Positions 15,909 to 24,958 of a stretch of DNA of 64,000 bases are shown piece by piece (position 1 is the first letter of the stretch; every line of letters starts with the position of its first letter). Made by a program: the position numbers and the translations under genes. The notes below the pieces were generated by a model that was not told the origin of the DNA, made no database searches, and worked only from the letters and a program-made list of their open reading frames with translations. Where the stretch lies: positions 558,001 through 622,000 of the forward strand of contig NZ_JAXMNY010000001.1 in assembly GCF_034670185.1 (NCBI RefSeq), in the 5' to 3' direction. Origin of the DNA: Nisaea sp. Its GTDB lineage: Bacteria > Pseudomonadota > Alphaproteobacteria > Thalassobaculales > Thalassobaculaceae.

Positions 15909-16976
15909 TTATGCTCGGGGTTGTTTCTTGATTTCAATCACACCTTCAACTGCCGCCACCACATCCCCAACCGGGATCAGCTCCGGGTCCTTCCCGCCAT
16001 AATCCTTCGCATCGACGATCTTCAGCCGCACCGCGCTGGGCGCGTATTTCGCCGGGTTGTGCTTGCTGAAGAGCGAGACCAGCGGGGCGCCGCCTGTGGC
16101 CATCATGTGGCCGGTGCCGCTGTCGTTGGCGAGGGCGGCGTGCAGGCGTCCGGCGAGCGCCATGGCGAGGACGGGGCCTTTCAGGTGGGGCTGGTTGTCC
16201 GTCCGGTTCCATTCCGGGAAGAGGGCTTCGGGCACCGCCGCGCGCCATTCAGGGACTTTTGCGGCTTCCTCCGGTCCGGCAAAGAAAACTGGGGTCCGGC
16301 CTTTTGCCACCTGCATTTTCGCCACGGTGAGGAAGTTCGCTTCCGGCCAGACCTTCACCTTGTCACCTGCGCCGGGAGCGATGCCGATATAGACGGGGCC
16401 GTCCGGCAGCAGCTCGGCGGCGAGAGCCTTATATTCCGGCGCCACCATGTCGATCAGGCCTTTATGAGCATGCGCCATCCGCTCCGGGGCGGCGAGGTCG
16501 AGCAGCAGGGTGAGGTTTTTCAAGAGGTGGCGGCCCGGTTTCTGGGCCGCAGCCGGGCGCTCGTCGGAGAGCCAGTAGCCCGCGCAGGCGCTGATAAACC
16601 GGCTGTGCCGGATACGACGAACGGAGAGAGTGCGGCGCAAAGTGATCTGGGTGTCGATCACAAGATCGAAGTGGCGGCCGTCCAGAGGGCGCGATCCCCA
16701 AGGCAGGATGTGGTTCATATCGTCGCCGATCCCTGCTTCGGTGATCACCTCATCCAGCAGGGGGGCGACCACGGGGGCGAGGGGGCCCGCATACATGGAC
16801 GGGCCAAGCCCTGCCAGCCATGTGATCTGCGCCTCAGGGAAACGCGTCCGGAGATCTTTCAGAAAAGGCAGCTTGAACAGACCGTCGCCGATGGTTTCCC
16901 CGCAGGAATAGATCAGGATCGTCTCGGGATTTTGCGAAGTGGCGGGCTTGGATGTCATGACGCGTGATCGGCTCAT
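15909..16976 (-). CDS. Glycosyltransferase family 9 (heptosyltransferase-like)
   Basis: This 355-residue protein resembles ADP-heptose:LPS heptosyltransferases. The N-terminal domain begins ILIYSCGETIGDGLFKLPFL, the GT9 counterpart of the usual G-(D/E)-x-(I/L) start. The sugar-nucleotide half has YIGIAPGAGDKVKVWPEANFLTVA near residue 205, and then the characteristic ALANDSGTGHMMATGGAPLVSLF near 290. Such enzymes add heptose to the LPS inner core at the cytoplasmic membrane face. Two ATG starts, 16976 and 16958, are possible, with no clear ribosome site for either. It is divergent from a DUF6165 gene and an O-antigen-ligase-like gene, consistent with an envelope-glycan role. Confidence 0.85.
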   Translation of the reverse strand: MSRSRVMTSKPATSQNPETILIYSCGETIGDGLFKLPFLKDLRTRFPEAQITWLAGLGPSMYAGPLAPVVAPLLDEVITEAGIGDDMNHILPWGSRPLDGRHFDLVIDTQITLRRTLSVRRIRHSRFISACAGYWLSDERPAAAQKPGRHLLKNLTLLLDLAAPERMAHAHKGLIDMVAPEYKALAAELLPDGPVYIGIAPGAGDKVKVWPEANFLTVAKMQVAKGRTPVFFAGPEEAAKVPEWRAAVPEALFPEWNRTDNQPHLKGPVLAMALAGRLHAALANDSGTGHMMATGGAPLVSLFSKHNPAKYAPSAVRLKIVDAKDYGGKDPELIPVGDVVAAVEGVIEIKKQPRA

Positions 16977-17090
16977 TTTGTCGCGGGTCCGCACTATTAC
17001 GAATCTTTGCTTCCAAAACCACACATGGTAGCCAAGCGGACCATTTTTTGTTTGGTCGGCATATACTCGGCAGATAACTGGAAAGCCCTT

Positions 17091-17507
17091 ATGAGCGATA
17101 CAATTCTGGTCCCCGTTGCGCCCGGCGAGATGCTGGATAAGATCACGATCCTGGAGATCAAGCTGGAGCGGATCGAGGACGCGGCGAAGCGTGCCAATGT
17201 CGAACTCGAACACACGATGCTGCAGAAGGTACGCGGAGAGAAGATCCCGGAGAGCCCGGAGCTGGCCGATGCCTATGCACGGCTGAAAGCGGTGAACGAG
17301 ACGCTCTGGGTGATCGAGGACGATATCCGCGATTGCGAGCGCGGCGGCGATTTCGGGCCGAAATTCATCGAGCTGGCGCGTAGCGTCTACCGCGTCAACG
17401 ACCAGCGGGCGGCGATCAAGAAAGAGATCAATCTCCTGCTTGGCTCCGCCCTTGTCGAAGAGAAGTCCTACAAGGATTATCTCCCGCCGGAGACGGCTGG
17501 CCAGTGA
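17091..17507 (+). CDS. DUF6165 family protein
   Basis: This 138-residue soluble, largely helical protein begins MSDTILVPVAPGEMLDKITIL, which I recognise as DUF6165. Highly charged helices follow (KLERIEDAAKRANVELE; ELARSVYRVNDQRAAIKKEIN), suggesting a coiled-coil or dimeric bundle. No catalytic motif is visible. The ATG at 17091 follows GGAAAG; the in-frame ATG at 17007 would add a non-conserved stretch. It ends 7 bases before the start of the O-antigen-ligase-like gene and is divergent from the GT9 gene, so an envelope-polysaccharide role is likely by association. Its biochemical function is unknown. Confidence 0.8.
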   Translation: MSDTILVPVAPGEMLDKITILEIKLERIEDAAKRANVELEHTMLQKVRGEKIPESPELADAYARLKAVNETLWVIEDDIRDCERGGDFGPKFIELARSVYRVNDQRAAIKKEINLLLGSALVEEKSYKDYLPPETAGQ

Positions 17508-17514
17508 GGCGGGC

Positions 17515-18735
17515 ATGACAATTTCCGGCGCGATGGCGCCCGATCCCCGCTTCGTGCGGTTCCGGTTCTGGGTGCTGGCAGTCGTGCTGCTGCTGTTCGT
17601 GCCGGTCGGCGTGCTGGCCAAGCAGGCGATGGCGACGCTGTTCATCGCGCTGGTCATCTTGCTGCTCGGCGCCGTCTGGGTGGAGAGGCGGCGGATCGCA
17701 AGGCCGGCAAAACCGATCCTGATCGCTTTTGCCGCTATCGTCGCCCTGTCTCTACTCGGCGCCTGGTTCGGCGGAAATGGTCTGCATCTTGTCGGAATGC
17801 TGAAAAAGCTCGGCATGCTTGCCCTGCTGCTGGTGTGCGTCTCCGCCGCGCCGGAAATCCGGGCGGGGCTCTCGACACAGCCGCTTGTGCTGTGTCTGGG
17901 TGCCGGGATTCTTCTCGGTGCGATGATTTTCACAATCGAGCTGAATTTCGATGCACCGCTCTACCGGTTCTTCTCCGGCAAGGGATGGGACGTTGACGTG
18001 GCGCCGTCCCGGTTCAACCGGGGCAGCACCGCACTGGTCCTGCTGAGCTGGCCTGCCGCGGCAGGGCTGTGGCTCGCCGGTCGCCGTGCGGTAGCGCTGG
18101 TGCTTGTTCTGGTCGGGTTGGCCGTCGCTTCTATTGGAGAGTCGGCTTCGGCAATGCTCGCGGCTGTGGCCGGAGTGTTGGTGTTGCCATTGGCGGTTCT
18201 GAGCGGCCGGATCGCGTCGCGGCTCGTGTTCCTGCTCGCGGTGCCGTTGATGATTGCCGCGCCCTGGCTGCTCGGCAACCTGCTGGTCTGGATTCCGGAT
18301 TATGTCGCCGTTTTCCCGCCGTCTTTCGCTGACCGGCTGGAGATCTGGCACAGCGCATCCACGACGGCGCTGGAACAGCCCCTGGTCGGCCTCGGTCTCG
18401 GGGCGATGCGCAGCCTTGAGGTGCCGGAGGCGGTGAGGGCGACATACAGTTTCTTCAAGCACGGCACGATCCATCCGCATAATGCGGCGATCCAGATCTG
18501 GCTTGAGCTTGGCCTCGGCGGCATTCTGGCGGCGCTGGTGCTGCTCGGCCGTCTGGTCGTGGCCTCGGACCCGTTGCCGCGCCCGGCCCGGGCAGCCGCG
18601 ATCTCGGCGCTGTCCTGCGGGCTGGTGATTGCCGCCGTCTCCTACGGGCTGTGGCAGGAAACATGGCTCGGCATCATCGGCTTCACCATCCTTTCCTTCG
18701 GCGTGCTCTGCCGCAACGAAAGCCCTTCCGACTGA
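17515..18735 (+). CDS. O-antigen ligase family (Wzy_C) membrane protein
   Basis: This 406-residue, very hydrophobic protein has about ten or more transmembrane helices. It has the WaaL/Wzy-type periplasmic loop between the later helices: FPPSFADRLEIWHSA near residue 265, then PLVGLGLGAMRS, and GTIHPHNAAIQIWLELGLGG near 320. The H-x-H-N-x-x-(I/L)-(Q/E) motif is the family signature. Such proteins join O-antigen to lipid A core or polymerise surface glycans. The ATG at 17515 follows GAGGCGGGC. With only 7 bases separating it from the DUF6165 gene, the two are co-transcribed. Ligase and polymerase cannot be told apart from sequence alone. Confidence 0.88.
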   Translation: MTISGAMAPDPRFVRFRFWVLAVVLLLFVPVGVLAKQAMATLFIALVILLLGAVWVERRRIARPAKPILIAFAAIVALSLLGAWFGGNGLHLVGMLKKLGMLALLLVCVSAAPEIRAGLSTQPLVLCLGAGILLGAMIFTIELNFDAPLYRFFSGKGWDVDVAPSRFNRGSTALVLLSWPAAAGLWLAGRRAVALVLVLVGLAVASIGESASAMLAAVAGVLVLPLAVLSGRIASRLVFLLAVPLMIAAPWLLGNLLVWIPDYVAVFPPSFADRLEIWHSASTTALEQPLVGLGLGAMRSLEVPEAVRATYSFFKHGTIHPHNAAIQIWLELGLGGILAALVLLGRLVVASDPLPRPARAAAISALSCGLVIAAVSYGLWQETWLGIIGFTILSFGVLCRNESPSD

Positions 18736-18804
18736 TCTCTTTTCCAGCGCGTCTCCCTGGTGTTTAGTTGTTCCAAGAACAGTAAAAAAACAGGGAGGCC
18801 CAAA

Positions 18805-19755
18805 GTGGCTCAGTATCCGGCGGTCGACGCAGTCCGCAAAATTGGCATTCTCGGTGGCGGTACGATCGGCGCGAGCTGGTCCGCTTTCTTTCTCTCCAAA
18901 GGCTATGACGTCGTGGCTTGGGACCCGGGGCCGGATGCGGAAGCCAAGATGCGGGCTTTCATCGACAATGCGTGGCCGCAACTGACCGAACTTGGACTTT
19001 CCGCCGGTGCCGCAGTGGCGCGGCTCAGGTTCGTCGCGACGCCGGAAGAGGCCGTCGCGGGCTGCGATTTCATTCAGGAAAGCGCGCCGGAACGGCTTGA
19101 TATCAAGCAGGAGCTGTATGCGCGGGTCGATGCGGTGATCGAGCCTCGGACGATCTTCGCCTCCAGCACATCCGGGCTTGTGATGAGCGATCTGCAACAG
19201 GGCCTGAAGAATGCGAGCCAGTTCGTCGTCGGCCATCCGTTCAACCCGCCACATCTGATCCCGTTGGTCGAGGTGGTCGCCGGGAAAGATTCTGATCCGG
19301 TGGCGGCGGACTGGGCGATGGATTTCTACCGGCATGTCAGAAAGTACCCGATCCGCCTGAAGAAGGAGCTGAAAGGCCATCTGGCGAACCGATTGCAGGC
19401 TGCACTCTGGCGTGAGGCTCTGATGGCGGTGAAAGAGGATGTCGCCTCCATAGAGGATATCGACGCCGCAATGGCCCAGGGGCCGGGGCTGCGGCTCGCC
19501 CTGATGGGCCCGCACATGATCTTCGGGCTCGCCGGGGGCAAGGGCGGCATGGGCCATTTCTACGATCACATCGGCCCGGCCATGGAAGCCTGGTGGGAGA
19601 CCATGCAGGAGACGCCGAAGCTGGATGCGGACCTCCGGGCGAAACTGATCGAGGGCCTGGATGAGGAAGCGGCCGGCCGGTCCATCGGCCAGCTTGAGGC
19701 CGAGCGAGACGACAAGCTGATCGCCTTGCTCAAGATGCTGCAGGCGAAAGGGTAG
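18805..19755 (+). CDS. 3-hydroxyacyl-CoA dehydrogenase-type NAD enzyme (carnitine 3-dehydrogenase-like)
   Basis: This 316-residue protein has the 3-hydroxyacyl-CoA dehydrogenase fold. The NAD motif is GILGGGTIGASWSAFF near residues 12-27, the catalytic histidine lies in VVGHPFNPPHLIPLVEVV near 140, and the C-terminal helical domain contains KGHLANRLQAALWREAL. The H-P-F-N-P-P-H-L pattern and the length fit L-carnitine dehydrogenase and related enzymes better than fatty-acid oxidation HADs. The GTG at 18805 follows GGGAGG. An FAD-dependent amine oxidase gene follows after 8 bases in what looks like an operon. I would call it carnitine-dehydrogenase-like without asserting the substrate. Confidence 0.85.
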   Translation: MAQYPAVDAVRKIGILGGGTIGASWSAFFLSKGYDVVAWDPGPDAEAKMRAFIDNAWPQLTELGLSAGAAVARLRFVATPEEAVAGCDFIQESAPERLDIKQELYARVDAVIEPRTIFASSTSGLVMSDLQQGLKNASQFVVGHPFNPPHLIPLVEVVAGKDSDPVAADWAMDFYRHVRKYPIRLKKELKGHLANRLQAALWREALMAVKEDVASIEDIDAAMAQGPGLRLALMGPHMIFGLAGGKGGMGHFYDHIGPAMEAWWETMQETPKLDADLRAKLIEGLDEEAAGRSIGQLEAERDDKLIALLKMLQAKG

Positions 19756-19763
19756 ACCCTGAA

Positions 19764-21014
19764 ATGACCGGTTCCGGGAAATCCGTGATCGTTATCGGCG
19801 CCGGGATCGTCGGCGTCGCCACCGCGCTCTGCCTGCAGATGGAGGGGCACCGGGTGACGGTGCTCGACCCCAAGGCTCCCGGAACCGCGACCTCTTTCGG
19901 CAATGCCGGATCGATTGCCATTGGCGGGATGTATCCGACGGGCTCTCCCGGCAACCTGAAACAGGTGCCAAGGATGCTGATGGACCCGGCCTCGGCCGTT
20001 TCCATCCGCTGGTCCTATCTGCCGCGGATGCTGCCTTGGCTCGTGCGTTTCTTCGCGGCGAGCCGGCCGTCCCGGGTGGAACAGATATCCCGGGAGCTGG
20101 CGAGTATCGTTCCGTCCGCTGCCGAGGCGCACCTGTCGCTGATGAAGGCGCACCGGATCGAGGGCATCGTCAAGCCGCTCGGCTGGCTCAAGGTCTATAC
20201 CGGCGAGAAGTCTTTCGCGGGCACGCTCGAGGAGCGGCAGACCATCGAACGGCTGGGCGCAAATGTGCAGATCCTGAATCAGGACGAACTTCGCCAACTT
20301 GAACCCGCCCTGTCGCCGCGTTTCACTCATGCTGCCTTCCAGCCGGACAACCAATTTGTTACCAGCCCGATCAAGCTGACCGAAGCCTATGCAAAAGCCT
20401 TCATCGGTCTGGGCGGTCGGTTTCTGGCAGAGAAGGTGACGCGGTTTGAGTTCGACGGTGGCCGGGTTCGGAAGGTCGTCACGGATCTCGACATGCATGA
20501 AGCGGACGATGTTGTTGTCTGTGCCGGCGCCTGGTCCGGCAGGATCTGCGAAATGCTCGGATTCGGCGTTCCGCTGGACACGGAACGCGGGTATCACCTC
20601 AATATTGTTTTGGAAGACGGCCCAAAACTCAGCCGCCCGGTGGTGATCGGGGACCACAGTTTCGTGCTGGCGCCGATGCAGGATGGCATCCGGCTAACCA
20701 GCGGCGTCGAGTTCGCCGGTGTCGATGCCCCGCCGGACTTCAGGCGGATCAGGCGGATGCTGCCGCTGGCCCAAAAAGCACTTCCCGGTCTTGGAGATAT
20801 AATCAATCGAGAGTGGCTCGGATATCGGCCGTCAATGCCTGATAGCAAACCTGTAATTGGTCTTGCACATGGAATGCATAACGTTTTCCTCGGGTTTGGT
20901 CATGGACATATCGGGCTCACTCTGGCGGCCCGTACCGGATACCTATTGGCCGATCTTGTGTCCGGCCGGGTGCCTTCCGTTGATCTGATGCCGTTCAGCG
21001 CGGGGCGTTTTTAA
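19764..21014 (+). CDS. FAD-dependent oxidoreductase (DadA / D-amino-acid dehydrogenase-like)
   Basis: This 416-residue flavoprotein is of the DAO superfamily. The Rossmann motif VIVIGAGIVGVATALCLQMEGH is at residues 8-29, followed by the acidic turn VLDPKAPGTATSFGNAGSI. That glycine/serine-rich stretch is typical of DadA-like enzymes. The C-terminal FAD contact is GFGHGHIGLTLAARTGYLLA near 377. It would oxidise an amine or D-amino acid and pass electrons to a quinone at the inner membrane. It lies 8 bases after a carnitine-dehydrogenase-like gene, so the two probably act on one compound in sequence. The exact substrate is unknown. Confidence 0.88.
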   Translation: MTGSGKSVIVIGAGIVGVATALCLQMEGHRVTVLDPKAPGTATSFGNAGSIAIGGMYPTGSPGNLKQVPRMLMDPASAVSIRWSYLPRMLPWLVRFFAASRPSRVEQISRELASIVPSAAEAHLSLMKAHRIEGIVKPLGWLKVYTGEKSFAGTLEERQTIERLGANVQILNQDELRQLEPALSPRFTHAAFQPDNQFVTSPIKLTEAYAKAFIGLGGRFLAEKVTRFEFDGGRVRKVVTDLDMHEADDVVVCAGAWSGRICEMLGFGVPLDTERGYHLNIVLEDGPKLSRPVVIGDHSFVLAPMQDGIRLTSGVEFAGVDAPPDFRRIRRMLPLAQKALPGLGDIINREWLGYRPSMPDSKPVIGLAHGMHNVFLGFGHGHIGLTLAARTGYLLADLVSGRVPSVDLMPFSAGRF

Positions 21015-21169
21015 TCTTTTTCTGTCAGAATATTCATATTAACGGTTTCTTATTAATCCATTCTATAGGCTTCTATGGAGAGAAAACCATTGCTTGCGAT
21101 GCATCGCGGGTGGAGAGTCCTATGGGGACTCACCGGCACTTACGAGATTCCAGTACGAAAGGGAGAAGC

Positions 21170-22063
21170 ATGAAACGCTTTCAGAACCCAATATTGAAAA
21201 AGTCCGCAGCCGTATTTGGCGCGGTACTTCTATCCGGCTGTGCCGGTATGCAGCTCGATAATGCCCGCATGGTTGAGCCTGGGGGAAGCGCCTTCAGCAC
21301 AGCGCTGTACAAGGAATACATGGCTCTCTCCGAGCTTGAATTCCTGGAAGGCGATTACAAGGACTCCGATGTGTTCGCGCTTCGGGCGATTTCCGCCGCG
21401 GGCAACAACCCGAGCACGCCTGAAGAAATGAGCGCGCGTAATCTGCCGCCAGCCAACAAGGGTGAGCTGGCAACCGCCCGGCGTGAACTGGTCGAGGCTC
21501 TGGCCGCCACGGCGACCGAGAAAGCCTCTGTCAATGCAGCGCAGGCCCAGGCCGCATTCGAGTGCTGGATGCAGGAGCAGGAAGAAAACTTCCAGCCTGA
21601 CGATATTGCCAAATGCCGCGCGGATTACATGGCGTCGATGAAGGCAGTGCGTTCCGCGCTTGCACCGGCTCCGGCAACCGCCGCTCCGGCACCGGCTCCG
21701 GCGCCGAAGGCTCCGCAGCGGATGGCCGCGACCTACACTGTCAATTTCGACTTCGACTCTGACAGCATCACCGGCAAGGCGAGCCAGATCATCGCCGAAG
21801 CCGGTATGGCAATCGATGAAATGCAGGCGAGCACCATCATCCTGTCCGGTTATGCTGACCGTGCCGGTTCGGAAGCTTACAATATGAAGCTCTCTGATCG
21901 CCGGGCGAAGTCCGTTCTGGGTGCTCTCGACATTCGGTCTCGCAAGAAGATCGCTGAGTCGACCCAGATCAAGGTCTATGGCGAGAAGAACAACAAGAAG
22001 AAGACCGAGGACGGTGTCCGCGAGGCGGAAAACCGCCGCGTGAAGATCGAAATCATTCGCTAA
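21170..22063 (+). CDS. OmpA-family outer-membrane lipoprotein
   Basis: This 297-residue lipoprotein has a signal ending in the lipobox LLSGC, with C24 the likely lipidated residue. The middle is helical with an alanine/proline-rich linker (about residues 165-183, APAPATAAPAPAPAPKAP). The C-terminal OmpA-like peptidoglycan-binding domain begins YTVNFDFDSDSIT and includes ILSGYADRAGSEAYNMKLSDRRAKSV near 225-250. It should anchor the outer membrane to peptidoglycan. GGGAGAAGC precedes the ATG at 21170. A strong terminator follows at 22084-22114. Confidence 0.92.
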   Translation: MKRFQNPILKKSAAVFGAVLLSGCAGMQLDNARMVEPGGSAFSTALYKEYMALSELEFLEGDYKDSDVFALRAISAAGNNPSTPEEMSARNLPPANKGELATARRELVEALAATATEKASVNAAQAQAAFECWMQEQEENFQPDDIAKCRADYMASMKAVRSALAPAPATAAPAPAPAPKAPQRMAATYTVNFDFDSDSITGKASQIIAEAGMAIDEMQASTIILSGYADRAGSEAYNMKLSDRRAKSVLGALDIRSRKKIAESTQIKVYGEKNNKKKTEDGVREAENRRVKIEIIR

Positions 22064-22083
22064 GAAGCGAGCAAAGAATACGA

Positions 22084-22114
22084 ATAAGGCCGCCCTCGGG
22101 CGGCCTTATTTTTT
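22084..22114 (+). terminator. Rho-independent terminator after the OmpA lipoprotein gene
   Basis: ATAAGGCCGCCC (22084-22095) pairs perfectly with GGGCGGCCTTAT (22098-22109), followed by a run of T. It is a textbook intrinsic terminator, 20 bases past the stop. It may also serve the convergent DUF2817 gene. Confidence 0.9.
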
Positions 22115-22122
22115 GTTCCGGA

Positions 22123-23229
22123 TTATCCGAGTTTGGCGAGGCCTTCCAGGGTCTGCCGAATGATCTGGCGGGAACGCCACAGCACCATTTCCTTCCAGTC
22201 GGCCTTGTCCGGGGAGTAATGATCCCGGATCTGCTGCTTGATGCGCTTGGTCTCCGGTGCAGACCAGTCAACGTCCCCCTGATTGTGCAGCCAATGGTCT
22301 TCGCGCAGCACAAGGAGCCCCCGGTCGGTGGGGAAGGTGCCGTATTCAAGGGCGACATAGGTGTAATTGTCGCCTAGCTCGGCATTCCACATTTCCCGGG
22401 ATGTGCCGTGTAGCGGAATCGAGGACGATGTGCCCAGTTCCGGCACGCCGACGGAATCTCCGTACATTTCAACAACCCGCTTCATGCCCGCGCTGCCAGG
22501 CAGGTGCGCGCAGATCGGCTCGCCATAGCCATACGGGCCAAGACCCGTGTGGTAATCGATGACGCTGACCAGGGCGCGGTCAGCCAGCTTGAAGTCACGG
22601 ATAATCTTCTCCAGCGTCTGGCGCGCCCATGACGGACCGAAACCACCGAAGAACATGCTGTGTGGGTGCTTGTACTGTCCGGCCTTGCGAGCCGTCTGGA
22701 AGGCGCTTTCGCCATGCTCGGCACGGTACTTGGCGATCTTCTCCTTTGCCTTTGCCATGGTCTCGTCATCGAGGGACGGCGGAACGAGGGCATCGACCAG
22801 CTCATCGTGGCCCGGGTTTTCCGGAATGGGTTTCGTGAAGTCGATATAATTCCGGTTCAGGTCGCAGCCTTCTTCCGTCACCCGGCGCAGCCAGGCGAAG
22901 CCGTGCGGGTTCAGCGCATGGATATGCAGCGCCGCCATATCCGCATCGAGACCCTGCCGGGCGCCGGACAGGAACCAGTCGATCTGCGCGCCCGAGCCGC
23001 AGAAACCCTCCACGCCATGGGTGGAGGAGATCGTTACCAGAACTTTCTTCGCATCCTTCGGCCCAACCCAGGCGGCGTCACAGGCGAGGGTTTCGCCATA
23101 GGGACCCTTGTTGGGGTTCTCGTAGGTCGTGACCGTGGCGCCTTCGCGCTCGGCTGCGGCGAGGAAGCGCTCACGGGCCTGACGGTAGTCTTCGGAAAAC
23201 GCGTGATCGATGAATTCGAGGATGCTCAT
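22123..23229 (-). CDS. DUF2817 / M14-like metallopeptidase
   Basis: This 368-residue protein is of the DUF2817 family, related to zinc carboxypeptidases (M14). The metal-ligand pair is H71 and E74 in SSTHGVEGFCGSG, and the substrate-binding N-R-N segment is residues 125-127 in CDLNRNYIDF. A later ligand histidine fits SVIDYHTGLGPYG near 235. No signal peptide is present, so it is probably cytoplasmic. DUF2817 proteins are largely uncharacterised but are expected to remove C-terminal residues or cleave amide bonds. It is convergent with the OmpA lipoprotein gene and monocistronic. Confidence 0.87.
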   Translation of the reverse strand: MSILEFIDHAFSEDYRQARERFLAAAEREGATVTTYENPNKGPYGETLACDAAWVGPKDAKKVLVTISSTHGVEGFCGSGAQIDWFLSGARQGLDADMAALHIHALNPHGFAWLRRVTEEGCDLNRNYIDFTKPIPENPGHDELVDALVPPSLDDETMAKAKEKIAKYRAEHGESAFQTARKAGQYKHPHSMFFGGFGPSWARQTLEKIIRDFKLADRALVSVIDYHTGLGPYGYGEPICAHLPGSAGMKRVVEMYGDSVGVPELGTSSSIPLHGTSREMWNAELGDNYTYVALEYGTFPTDRGLLVLREDHWLHNQGDVDWSAPETKRIKQQIRDHYSPDKADWKEMVLWRSRQIIRQTLEGLAKLG

Positions 23230-23407
23230 CTGGTCCAGTCCATGGGGAAGGTGGCGAAAGCCGTGAAGGAGGAGAGACTAGCAAACAGCCGGACCCCGGC
23301 GCCATTGCTGTAACGGAAATATCTGTTGAGCTGATCGGGACAAGTTGGCAGCGTGGCCGCCTCAGTATCCAGAAGTATGTGCCAGAAGTTTATGAATGCG
23401 AGGCGTC

Positions 23408-24958
23408 ATGGCGTTACCCGGAAACATCCTGCTCATTACCGCCGATCAGTGGCGCGGCGACTGCCTCTCCATCCTCGGTCATCCGGCGGTACGAACGCCT
23501 AATATCGATGCGCTTGCGGCCGATGGCGTGCTGTTCGAGCGGCATTATTGTCAGGCCGCTCCGTGCTCGCCGGCCCGCGCGTCGCTCTACACCGGGCTTT
23601 ACCAGATGAACCACCGGGTCTGCCGTAATGGCAGTCCGCTGGATGCGCGTTTCACCAATATTGCGCAGGAAGGGCGGCGGGCCGGGTACGGACCGGTCCT
23701 GCTCGGCTATACGGATCAGACCCTCGATCCGCGGACCCGGCACGCCAAGGACCCGCGTCTCACCACGTATGAAGAAGTCCTGCCGGGGTTTGAGCGGCAC
23801 ACCCGATACGACGAACACGCACTCGACTGGCTGGACTGGCTGAAGGGCAAGGGCGAGGACGCCTCCGGGGGGCTTAAAGGGGTTTATGGCTCGGTGCCGC
23901 AGGACGGTCCTTTCAGCCGGGCGGATCTCACTCCCAAGTTTGCGTCAGAGCATACAGAGACCGGGTATATTACCGAACGTTTCCTCGATTATCTGGGGCA
24001 GCAGGACGCGGACAAGCCCTGGTTCGCCCATCTCTCCTTCATCCGTCCGCACCCGCCGTTTTCGGTGCCGGAGCCCTACAATTCCATGGTCGAGGATGCG
24101 TTGGTCCCGGCGCCAAATCGAGCGGCATCGGTGGAAGCGGAAGCGGCACAGCATCCGTTCCTGCGGTTCATGCTGGAGAGGGTGACCGGAAAATCCTTTG
24201 TGCCCGGCGGTGGCGATCGGTTGGTAACGGACTGGAACGACGATGAGATCCGGGCCGTTCGGGCGGTTTATTTCGCCATGGTGGCGGAAGTCGACGCGCA
24301 GCTTGGGCTGCTGGTCGACGGGCTGAAGAAAGCTGGCGCTTATGAGGACACGCTGATCGTGCTGACCAGCGATCACGCGGAGATGCTGGGCGACCATCAT
24401 CTCTTCGGCAAGCTCGGCTATTTCGAGCAGAGCTATCATATTCCGCTCATTGTCCGGATGCCGGGAGCGAATAATCCGCGCGGCGTCAGGATTGACCGGT
24501 TCACGGAATCAATCGATATCGCGCCGACCCTGGCCGAATGGTCCGGCATCCCGACACCCCTGCAATATGACGGCCGGTCCCTGCTGCCCTTCCTGAAAGG
24601 CAAGGAGCCGGTCACCTGGCGCGACGCGGCCCATTGGGAGTTTGATTTCCGGGATGTTGTCGGCGGAGTACCCGAAAAAGAACTCGGCTTGCGGCTCGAT
24701 CAATGCCAGCTCGCGGTGCGTCGGGAGGGCAGGTTCAAATACGTCCATTTCGCCGGTTTAACGCCGCTGTTTTTCGATCTGGAAAACGATCCGCATGAAC
24801 TGGTGAACCTCTCCGGTAACCCGAACTATGCGACCGAGGAACTGGCGGCCGCGCGAGGCATGCTGTCCTGGCGCCAGGCGATGAGCGAACGCACTCTCAA
24901 CGGGATCGAGGTGACGGCGGAGGGGCCGGTAGAGCGGAGCTTTGCGGAGCGTTTTTAA
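23408..24958 (+). CDS. Type I sulfatase / alkaline phosphatase superfamily enzyme
   Basis: This 516-residue enzyme has the sulfatase signature CSPARASLYTG with C53 as the residue converted to formylglycine. The first metal site is D13 in LLITADQWRGD, and the second is TSDHAEMLGDHHLFGK near 319-334. No signal peptide is seen, so it likely acts in the cytoplasm. Members of this group hydrolyse sulfate, phosphonate or phosphate esters. A C-S-P-A-R motif supports a sulfatase or phosphonate monoester hydrolase. The last codons (RSFAERF and stop) form the first copy of a 34-bp tandem repeat that continues downstream. An ATG four codons upstream (23396) is possible. A formylglycine-generating enzyme is not in the window. 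Confidence 0.9.
   Translation: MALPGNILLITADQWRGDCLSILGHPAVRTPNIDALAADGVLFERHYCQAAPCSPARASLYTGLYQMNHRVCRNGSPLDARFTNIAQEGRRAGYGPVLLGYTDQTLDPRTRHAKDPRLTTYEEVLPGFERHTRYDEHALDWLDWLKGKGEDASGGLKGVYGSVPQDGPFSRADLTPKFASEHTETGYITERFLDYLGQQDADKPWFAHLSFIRPHPPFSVPEPYNSMVEDALVPAPNRAASVEAEAAQHPFLRFMLERVTGKSFVPGGGDRLVTDWNDDEIRAVRAVYFAMVAEVDAQLGLLVDGLKKAGAYEDTLIVLTSDHAEMLGDHHLFGKLGYFEQSYHIPLIVRMPGANNPRGVRIDRFTESIDIAPTLAEWSGIPTPLQYDGRSLLPFLKGKEPVTWRDAAHWEFDFRDVVGGVPEKELGLRLDQCQLAVRREGRFKYVHFAGLTPLFFDLENDPHELVNLSGNPNYATEELAAARGMLSWRQAMSERTLNGIEVTAEGPVERSFAERF

Noticed and set aside
15909..17933. Very long leftward reading frame covering the GT9 gene and continuing through the DUF6165 and ligase genes
   Set aside because: Only the part to 16976 has GT9 motifs; the rest is antisense to two well-supported genes and looks like low-complexity arginine/serine-rich shadow sequence.
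17752..19569. 605-codon leftward open frame
   Set aside because: It lies antisense to the O-antigen-ligase-like and dehydrogenase genes, is rich in H, Q, R and E, and has no family features; it is a shadow typical of GC-rich DNA.
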